This document shows, piece by piece, positions 58,448 through 64,000 of a DNA stretch of 64,000 bases. The stretch's first letter is position 1, and the number at the start of each line of letters is the position of its first letter. The stretch comes from an uncultured Bacilli bacterium. Lineage in GTDB: Bacteria > Bacillota_I > Bacilli_A > RF39 > UBA660. The notes beneath the pieces are model-generated. The model searched no databases. It was not told the DNA's origin and saw nothing but the letters and a program-made list of their open reading frames with translations. The translations under genes were made by a program, and so were the position numbers. The stretch spans positions 28,600 to 92,599 of the forward strand of contig CAKOYV010000005.1 in assembly GCA_934131005.1 (NCBI GenBank), in the 5' to 3' direction.

Positions 58448-59576
58448 TAATTGGAAGATGAGAGAATTCTGATGTTGTTAGAGTTTCTTTTTTTATTATA
58501 CTTGAATATATTTGAGTGACTCTTAGCTCAATATCTAATATTTGGGACAAATTTGGTTTATAATTAGTAATTGTTGGAATGTATAAATTTTTTTTGATAG
58601 ATTTTAAATGTTGTTGCCCTTTGGAGTTGAAGCCTAGTATTCTGATATAGTCAACGTTTATATTTTGAGCTTCTTCTTTGGTGAAATTGGTTAAAATATG
58701 TACTAACATTCTGTTTATTTTGTTATAAGTATAGCGTTTAGTTTTAATGTTTTTTACGATTTCTTCCCAACTATTTGATTTAAGAGCCATTTTTTTAATT
58801 CTATTTTCAATTCCTTCATCTACTGTTTGACATATTTCAAGGTTGTTAGAGGTTATTATTTTGTATTTTAAAAATGGATAAAAATCTTCTAGTGTTATGT
58901 TTTTGTATAGATAATTTTGATTGTAGTTGGGGATGTAATTAGTTATATTTTTGTTATCTGCAATCATTTTTCTTATCAGAGAAGCATTTACTATATTTGT
59001 TTTGATATGTGTATCATGATAGTCGTTAGTTCTTTTAATGGATACAGGATTTATTTTGTAGTTGTTTCTTATAATTTCTTTTATATATGATAGTGCTAAA
59101 ATATCGTTAGGTTTATTTATAGTGTATCCTAAAATGTCTTTTAGGGCTCTGCTCATAGCAGTGGGATAGTTAAGTCCGTTCTCTAAATACAATTTTACTT
59201 TTTTACTATAAGTTGGATTTTTTAGTTGGGTTAGGGCTATTTCTTTTAATTTATTTGTATCGTCAGATTCACTTCCAAATATTAAAGTATCTATCTTTAA
59301 CTCGTTTAAAATTTTTAGAGCACCTTTTGCAAAGATATCAGCTGATTGAGTAGCGAAGACGAATGGTAATTCTACTACTAAATCTATATTATTATCTAAG
59401 CAAATTTTTGTTTTGTCCCATTTGTTTATGATACTAATGTCTCCTCTTTGAGTAAATGTGGAATTAGTTATTAGAATGATAGTGGAGTTTGGATATAATT
59501 CTTTAGCTTTTTTTATTTGGTAAATGTGGCCCAGATGTAGTGGATTGTATTCTGCGATTATTCCAATTATATTCAT
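58434..59576 (-). CDS. tmcAL: tRNA(Met) cytidine acetate ligase TmcAL (YlbM)
   Basis: About 380 residues. The nucleotidyltransferase start MNIIGIIAEYNPLHLGHIYQ carries the GHI (HxGH-type) motif, followed by TQRGDISIINKWDKTKICLDNNIDLVVELPF and the LIFGSESDD core. TmcAL makes N4-acetylcytidine at the wobble base of elongator tRNA-Met using acetate and ATP. The ATG at 59576 has AAGGAGGTG upstream; a longer frame from 59624 lies before it. Codons and residues are Asn/Ile/Lys rich, like other head-on genes. Confidence 0.92.
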   Translation of the reverse strand: MNIIGIIAEYNPLHLGHIYQIKKAKELYPNSTIILITNSTFTQRGDISIINKWDKTKICLDNNIDLVVELPFVFATQSADIFAKGALKILNELKIDTLIFGSESDDTNKLKEIALTQLKNPTYSKKVKLYLENGLNYPTAMSRALKDILGYTINKPNDILALSYIKEIIRNNYKINPVSIKRTNDYHDTHIKTNIVNASLIRKMIADNKNITNYIPNYNQNYLYKNITLEDFYPFLKYKIITSNNLEICQTVDEGIENRIKKMALKSNSWEEIVKNIKTKRYTYNKINRMLVHILTNFTKEEAQNINVDYIRILGFNSKGQQHLKSIKKNLYIPTITNYKPNLSQILDIELRVTQIYSSIIKKETLTTSEFSHLPIIKKD

Positions 59577-59668
59577 ATTTATACACCTCCTTTTAATAGT
59601 ATCATATTTGTTATTTGAATACAATTAGTGATGCCAAAAAATAAATTGTGTTAAATTTTGGGGTTAAG

Positions 59669-59697
59669 TTGCAAAAAAAATTAGGTAGTGTTATAAT
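59669..59697 (+). promoter_or_regulatory. Promoter of ltaS
   Basis: TTGCAA 59669-59674, 17-base spacer, TATAAT 59692-59697 with TGT before it. Confidence 0.68.
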
Positions 59698-59723
59698 CTT
59701 GGATAGAAGAAAGAGGGAAGTAT

Positions 59724-61799
59724 ATGAAAAAAAATAAAGTTGATATAGATAAAAAGAGTAAAAATAGAGATAAAATAGATAAAAAAAATAAGTTTGATAT
59801 AAAGAAAAGTTTAAAGAGAGTTATAAGATTTATAAAGAATTATTATGTCAATTTTACAAAAGATTATACATTATTTATATTTTTTATAATATCTACAGTT
59901 ATTAATGCACTTTTGTTACGTGCTATTACAGTTCATAATGTTTTGTATTTAAAACCTTTCTTTATGGATATGGCTTTAGCCTTTGTTTTTTCTTCGATTG
60001 CTTTTTTATTTAAGAAGGAGAGAACGAGAAACAGATATTTGATTGGATTTTCAATATTTACAGGTATATTGTGTGTTATTCATTCTATGTATTATACCTA
60101 TTATGATTCTTTTGCTTCAATATCTTTGTTAGCAACTTCTACTTTTGTTGTTGATGTTGGAGATGCTGTTGTTAAAAAGGTTATGAAGGTACAAGATTTT
60201 GTTTATTTGTGGCAACCAATATTTATGGTTTATGTAATGTATCATATAAATAAAAGGAAAGAATCAAGTGATAAGAAAATATCTAAGGTTAGTAGAAAAG
60301 CAAATTTTGTGACATTACTTTCTACAGGTGTTATTATATTTCTTATTACTAGTGTTTCTGTTACCCCAACAGAATGGAGCAGATTTGGTAAGATGTGGAA
60401 TAGAGAATCAGTTGCTTCTAGTTTTGGGATTTATACTTATCAAGTGAATGATATTTTTCAAAGTTTGGAACCAAAGATTAATAATTTATTTGGTCATGAT
60501 AAAGCTTTGAAGGATGTTACAGATTATTATGATAATAATAAAGTTGATGATAGTAAGAATGAATATACAGATATTTTTAAGGGTAAAAATATAATTGTTA
60601 TTCATGCTGAGAGTTTGCAAACAGTGGCTCTTAATAGAAAGTTTGAAGGAAATGAAGTTACGCCAACGCTTAATAAGTTGTCTAGTGAAGGAATTTATTT
60701 TGATAATTTTTATTCAGAAGTTGGTGTTGGTACTAGTAGTGATGCAGAATTTACTTTTAGTACGTCTTTAATGCCTTCTAATAATGGTACAGTTTTTGTT
60801 AATTATTTTGATAGAGAGTATAATTCTATTCAAAAATTATTTAAAAATAGTGGATATTATACTTTTAGTATGCATGCTAATACAGGTGATTTTTGGAATA
60901 GGGCTACCATGCATAAAAATTTGGGATATGATAAATTTTATAGTAAAGATACGTTTAAAATAGATGAAACAATTGGTTTGGGATTATCGGATAAATCATT
61001 TTTTAAACAAGTTGTTCCTAAAATAAAAAAGATTCAAGAAACGGAAAAGAAACCTTTTTATGGAACTTTAATTACTTTAACTAATCATACCCCTTGGAGT
61101 GATTTGAAACTTATGGATGAATTTCCTACTACTTGGACTGTTGATGTAGATGGCCAAAAAGTTACACGTAACTATATAAACGGTACTACACTTGGTGATT
61201 ATTTCAGATCTGTTCATTATTCTGATCAGGCTTTGGGACAATTGATAGATGATCTTGATAGTAATGGTATATTAGATGATACGGTTATTGTTATATATGG
61301 TGATCATGATGCAAGAATTTCTAAAAAGTATTATAATATGTTGTATAACTATGATCCTTATACTGATTCTATGAAGGAAGAAGGAGATGAGGGTTATGTT
61401 GACTATAATGATTATAAATATCAATTGGATAAGAAAGTTCCATTTATTATTTGGACTAAGGATTCTAAGTATAAAAAGAAGATTAGTGATGTTGCTGGAA
61501 TGATAGATGTTGCACCTACTCTTAGTAATATGTTTGGTGTAGGTGTTAATAAGTATCAACTTGGTCATGATTTGATGAATACTAAATATAAAGATACTCC
61601 TGTTATATTTACAGATAGTTCATATGTTACTAATAGTATTTATTATGATGGTCAGAGTGGTAAGGTTTATCATTTAAATGATGATGCGGTTTCCTCTAAA
61701 TATGTATCTCGTAGTTCTGATTATGCTGATTCAATAATTGATGTTTCTAATAATATAATCACTTATGATTTAATTAAAGAGATGAATAATAAAAAATAA
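59724..61799 (+). CDS. ltaS: Lipoteichoic acid synthase-type sulfatase-fold membrane enzyme
   Basis: 691 residues. A Lys/Asp-rich cytoplasmic tail (1-45) precedes five membrane helices (about 48-215), then an outside LtaS domain. Landmarks: NIIVIHAESLQT with metal Glu296, GVGTSSDAEFTFSTSLMPSN (334-353) as nucleophile loop, FSMHANTGDFWNR, LTNHTPWSD and YGDHDARISKKYY. LtaS polymerises glycerol-phosphate from phosphatidylglycerol on a glycolipid anchor. Where S. aureus has Lys-Thr300-Ser-Asp the loop here is Thr337-Ser338-Ser339-Asp340, so a Ser takes the aligned nucleophile place or Thr337 shifts into it. GAGGGAAG lies before ATG. Confidence 0.9.
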   Translation: MKKNKVDIDKKSKNRDKIDKKNKFDIKKSLKRVIRFIKNYYVNFTKDYTLFIFFIISTVINALLLRAITVHNVLYLKPFFMDMALAFVFSSIAFLFKKERTRNRYLIGFSIFTGILCVIHSMYYTYYDSFASISLLATSTFVVDVGDAVVKKVMKVQDFVYLWQPIFMVYVMYHINKRKESSDKKISKVSRKANFVTLLSTGVIIFLITSVSVTPTEWSRFGKMWNRESVASSFGIYTYQVNDIFQSLEPKINNLFGHDKALKDVTDYYDNNKVDDSKNEYTDIFKGKNIIVIHAESLQTVALNRKFEGNEVTPTLNKLSSEGIYFDNFYSEVGVGTSSDAEFTFSTSLMPSNNGTVFVNYFDREYNSIQKLFKNSGYYTFSMHANTGDFWNRATMHKNLGYDKFYSKDTFKIDETIGLGLSDKSFFKQVVPKIKKIQETEKKPFYGTLITLTNHTPWSDLKLMDEFPTTWTVDVDGQKVTRNYINGTTLGDYFRSVHYSDQALGQLIDDLDSNGILDDTVIVIYGDHDARISKKYYNMLYNYDPYTDSMKEEGDEGYVDYNDYKYQLDKKVPFIIWTKDSKYKKKISDVAGMIDVAPTLSNMFGVGVNKYQLGHDLMNTKYKDTPVIFTDSSYVTNSIYYDGQSGKVYHLNDDAVSSKYVSRSSDYADSIIDVSNNIITYDLIKEMNNKK

Positions 61800-61821
61800 A
61801 AAAATTAGTTTATGAAATTAT

Positions 61822-61855
61822 AATCTTGTCTTTTATTTGAAGGCAGGATTTTTTT
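61822..61855 (+). terminator. ltaS terminator
   Basis: 11-bp stem AATCTTGTCTT / AAGGCAGGATT (two G-U) with a 7-base loop and a T run. Confidence 0.82.
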
Positions 61856-61869
61856 ACTAACTTTTTTAT

Positions 61870-62853
61870 TTATTTTGTTTCCATTTTTATTAATTTAGCG
61901 TGTACAGCAACTCTTTTATTTCCAGTATCATCACAGGTTGATAGTGTTATTATTTTGTCTTGAGAAGTTATTTCTGTTTGAAAGTTGTAACTACTTCTAT
62001 TTTTGATTGTATTTAGGAATTTTTCGTATGTTTGTTCAGAGTAGAAATTTGATTGTAGGTAATCGGTAGTTGGTGTAATTTTATAGACTGAGAATATTTG
62101 CCATATAGTGTTTGTTTTATATGTGGATAATTTTATATAGTGATAATTTGGATTTGATTGCCATCTTTCTTTTAGGAGATAAGGTAATTGTCCAAACATT
62201 GTTCTATTTATTAAGTTATGAGCATAAATGATGGTATTGCTGTTATATGGATCAAAATTGTCTCTGTAGTCTGCAAATACCCATCCTATACTTGTTTTTC
62301 TTTTATAAAAGTCATGCCTTAAATAGTAGCTATTGTTATTTGCTTTTACAACTGGATAATTAATATTTGTTCCATTTACTTGTATCCAAGCAACAGTTTG
62401 AGGGTTTATTTTTTTATAATAGTTTAAATTTACGTTTAGGTAGGATAAGTCGTCTGGGTAACGGTATTTATTATTGTTCTTTTTTGTTAGATTTTGGTAG
62501 TTTGAAGATGTGTTTTGCTTAGGTTCATTTTGTGGTAATATTTCAGTTTGTTTCTCCAAATCTTTGGCAAATTTTTTATTTCTTTCATTTTGAACATACC
62601 ATCTAGTTAATAAGAATATACTTAATAGGTATGTTGTTAATGATAATGTTATTATTATGCTAGGAATTATTTTATCTTCTATTTTTAATTGTTTTTGTTT
62701 TTTTTCGTTAAAAAGGCATGATATCCCTATTATGAAATATTTTGGAATTATAGTGATTGCTATAATTGTTCCATAAATAATATGATATATCATAGAATAT
62801 ATAGTTTTTATAATTACTTTTAGGCCTATAAATATATATTTTATGGGATTCAT
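61870..62853 (-). CDS. Class B sortase
   Basis: A 327-residue membrane-anchored transpeptidase. Two hydrophobic segments in the first 45 residues and one at about 62-82 precede the catalytic domain. The catalytic triad is visible: His212 in IIYAHNLIN, Cys307 in TLSTCDDT and Arg314 in NKRVAVHAKL. The MFGQLPYLL helix after the His is class B style. Class B sortases attach one or a few proteins, often haem-related or pilin, but no LPxTG/NPxTN substrate is encoded nearby. Head-on orientation; a TATAAT box on the minus strand about 25-30 bases ahead of the ATG may be its promoter. Confidence 0.9.
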   Translation of the reverse strand: MNPIKYIFIGLKVIIKTIYSMIYHIIYGTIIAITIIPKYFIIGISCLFNEKKQKQLKIEDKIIPSIIITLSLTTYLLSIFLLTRWYVQNERNKKFAKDLEKQTEILPQNEPKQNTSSNYQNLTKKNNNKYRYPDDLSYLNVNLNYYKKINPQTVAWIQVNGTNINYPVVKANNNSYYLRHDFYKRKTSIGWVFADYRDNFDPYNSNTIIYAHNLINRTMFGQLPYLLKERWQSNPNYHYIKLSTYKTNTIWQIFSVYKITPTTDYLQSNFYSEQTYEKFLNTIKNRSSYNFQTEITSQDKIITLSTCDDTGNKRVAVHAKLIKMETK

Positions 62854-62934
62854 AACTACCTCCTTATTGTTTATAAATATTATAACATGTTATTTATATG
62901 ATGATGATTAATTTTGTTGGAAATTTTAATTTTG

Positions 62935-62963
62935 TTGTTAAAAATGTAAAAGTGTTGTATAAT
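62935..62963 (+). promoter_or_regulatory. Promoter of the DUF402 gene
   Basis: TTGTTA 62935-62940, 17-base spacer, TATAAT 62958-62963. Confidence 0.72.
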
Positions 62964-62990
62964 ACAATTTATGTGAAAGAGGTAATATTT

Positions 62991-63539
62991 ATGGATAGTA
63001 TTATGGGAAATTTGAAGTTGGGTGATAAGCTAGAGATACATTGTTATAAGCACAATGGACATTTACATAGGCAATGGGATGAGGCTGTTTTATTAGATGT
63101 CAAGGATGATTATATGGTTTTTGGTAATAATAAAACTACTGTGATAGATAGCGATGGTAAGGTATGGCATACTAAAGAACCTGCAATTATGTTTTTTTTT
63201 AAGGATAGATGGTTTAATATTATTGGTCAATTAAAAGAATATGGTATTTATTTTTATTGTAATATAGCAACTCCTTTTTTAATTGATGAAGGGGTTATAA
63301 AATATATTGATTATGATTTGGATTTACGTGTTTTTCCTAACGGTAGTTTTAAAATATTGGATCGAATGGAATATAAATTCCATAAAAAACAAATGCATTA
63401 TTCTAATAGGCTAGATTTTATATTGCGTTATGAATTGGGAAATTTAATTGATATTGTTAGGAAAAAAGAATTTCCCTTTGATAAGAAAACGATAGAGGAA
63501 TACCATAAAATTTACGAAAAATTAACTGAGGAAAAATAA
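62991..63539 (+). CDS. DUF402 nucleoside tri-/diphosphatase (Ntdp/YgaC-like)
   Basis: 182 residues of the DUF402 barrel. KHNGHLHRQWDEAVLLD near the start, then FGNNKTTVIDSDGKVWHTKEPAIMFFF and YFYCNIATPFLIDEGVIKYIDYDLDLRVFPNG with the conserved Asp cluster that binds metal in the S. aureus nucleoside phosphatase Ntdp. The ATG at 62991 follows GAAAGAGG and a good promoter; a longer frame from 62898 runs over that promoter and is rejected. Substrate range in this organism is unknown. Confidence 0.88.
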   Translation: MDSIMGNLKLGDKLEIHCYKHNGHLHRQWDEAVLLDVKDDYMVFGNNKTTVIDSDGKVWHTKEPAIMFFFKDRWFNIIGQLKEYGIYFYCNIATPFLIDEGVIKYIDYDLDLRVFPNGSFKILDRMEYKFHKKQMHYSNRLDFILRYELGNLIDIVRKKEFPFDKKTIEEYHKIYEKLTEEK

Positions 63540-63572
63540 AGATAATTTGTTTAGTTGAAAAATAGTTTGTAA

Positions 63573-63609
63573 ATGTCTAAAAATATGAAGTGTTTTAGAT
63601 GTTTTTTTT
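63573..63609 (+). terminator. Terminator after the DUF402 gene
   Basis: 10-bp stem ATGTCTAAAA / TTTTAGATGT (two G-U), loop of ten, eight T. Confidence 0.75.
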
Positions 63610-63732
63610 ATTTAAATAAAAAATTATTTTGTTTAGTTAAAAGATATTGAATTTAACAAAAGCAAAAAAAACGACAAAAAACGACAAAATTAAACAAAAA
63701 ATGATAATTTTAAAAAAAATTCAAAAAAAGCG

Positions 63733-63761
63733 TTGACTTTGTTATTAATATTTGGTATATT
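63733..63761 (+). promoter_or_regulatory. rRNA operon promoter P1
   Basis: TTGACT 63733-63738, 17-base spacer, TATATT 63756-63761, with A-tracts upstream like an UP element. Two AACGACA motifs 10 bases apart (63670-63676, 63680-63686) lie just ahead. Confidence 0.75.
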
Positions 63762-63879
63762 TAATGTGCCCTTTGGGAAGGAAAGCCAATTTTTAGGAAT
63801 TGTTTTTATTTGACCTTTTCATTTGGAAATATTATTATTTATATCAATCAAAAAAAGTTGAAAAAACTTGAAAAAGTTA

Positions 63880-63908
63880 TTGACAACTACTTGAATGTTT
63901 GATATAGT
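63880..63908 (+). promoter_or_regulatory. rRNA operon promoter P2
   Basis: TTGACA 63880-63885, 17-base spacer, TATAGT 63903-63908. Tandem spacing of about 147 bases from P1 is typical for rrn operons near oriC. Confidence 0.85.
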
Positions 63909-63948
63909 ATTAAACGTCTTTTGAAAAAAGAAAAGATTTTGAAAGAAA

Positions 63949-63965
63949 TGTTCTTTGAAAACTGA
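63949..63965 (+). promoter_or_regulatory. rRNA leader antitermination boxA
   Basis: TGTTCTTTGAAAACTGA matches the boxA/leader signature that precedes 16S rRNA in Firmicutes. The 16S gene itself is expected just beyond position 64000. Confidence 0.8.
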
Positions 63966-64000
63966 GCAAAACGTCAATTTTTGAGTAGCAGGTTATAAAC

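Noticed and set aside
63900..64000. Start of 16S rRNA inside the window
   Set aside because: Only promoters and the boxA leader are visible; the canonical 16S 5' sequence is not reached by position 64000.

Overview
The window is an oriC-proximal segment of a very AT-rich, low-GC Gram-positive (Firmicutes/Bacillota) chromosome that uses the standard bacterial code (TGG for Trp, TGA as stop). Gene order follows Bacillus subtilis around its origin: jag-yidC-rnpA-rpmH on the minus strand, then oriC, dnaA-dnaN-recF-gyrB-gyrA, dnaX-ybaB-recR-bofA, holB-ricT-trmN-rsmI, pth-mfd, spoVT, metG-tatD, ksgA-yabG-veg-spoVG, yabP-yabQ-divIC, tilS/ftsH and parA-parB. Sporulation-linked genes (bofA, spoVT, yabG, veg, spoVG, yabP, yabQ, a SleB-type hydrolase) together with a single-chain pyruvate:ferredoxin oxidoreductase suggest an anaerobic, spore-forming or recently spore-forming member of the Bacilli/Erysipelotrichia, probably gut-associated. 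That placement is inference; no 16S sequence lies in the window.

Layout. 1-1.6 kb: minus-strand membrane-insertion/RNase P/L34 cluster. 1.7-3.5 kb: a lone HerA/FtsK-type ATPase. 3.6-5.4 kb: bipartite origin flanking dnaA, with a perfect 22-bp-arm inverted repeat built from DnaA boxes. 5.4-12.8 kb: dnaN, a ComK homologue with phased Spo0A-like boxes in front of it, recF, gyrB, gyrA. 12.8-14.7 kb: a 1.9-kb protein-gene-free spacer with three parS sites, each followed by a DnaA box, plus the SRP RNA gene. 14.7-24.9 kb: one long co-directional operon from dnaX to mfd. 25-41 kb: metK, unknown and membrane genes, hsp20 with a CIRCE-like operator, spoVT, YfhO, dUTPase, metG, tatD, SleB-like hydrolase, ksgA and the yabG-spoVG-yabPQ-divIC sporulation/division block. 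41-46 kb: ftsH and tilS in head-on orientation, then parAB. 46-64 kb: csp, serS, a three-gene surface-polymer cassette (small PGTGS membrane protein, NoeA-like methyltransferase, membrane sulfatase-fold protein), gmk, PFOR, tmcAL, LTA synthase, class B sortase, a DUF402/Ntdp gene, and at the very end tandem rRNA promoters with a boxA leader, so an rrn operon starts just outside the window.

How it works together: initiation (DnaA boxes, dnaA, dnaN, gyrase), segregation (parAB plus three parS), DNA repair (recF, recR, mfd), clamp loading (dnaX, holB), and developmental control (0A-like boxes, comK, spoVG, spoVT) sit in one early-replicating neighbourhood. No CRISPR array, insertion sequence, prophage or tRNA gene was seen. 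The points most worth following up are the parS/DnaA-box composite modules, the 0A-boxed comK, the HerA ATPase beside oriC, and the PGTGS/methyltransferase/sulfatase cassette.
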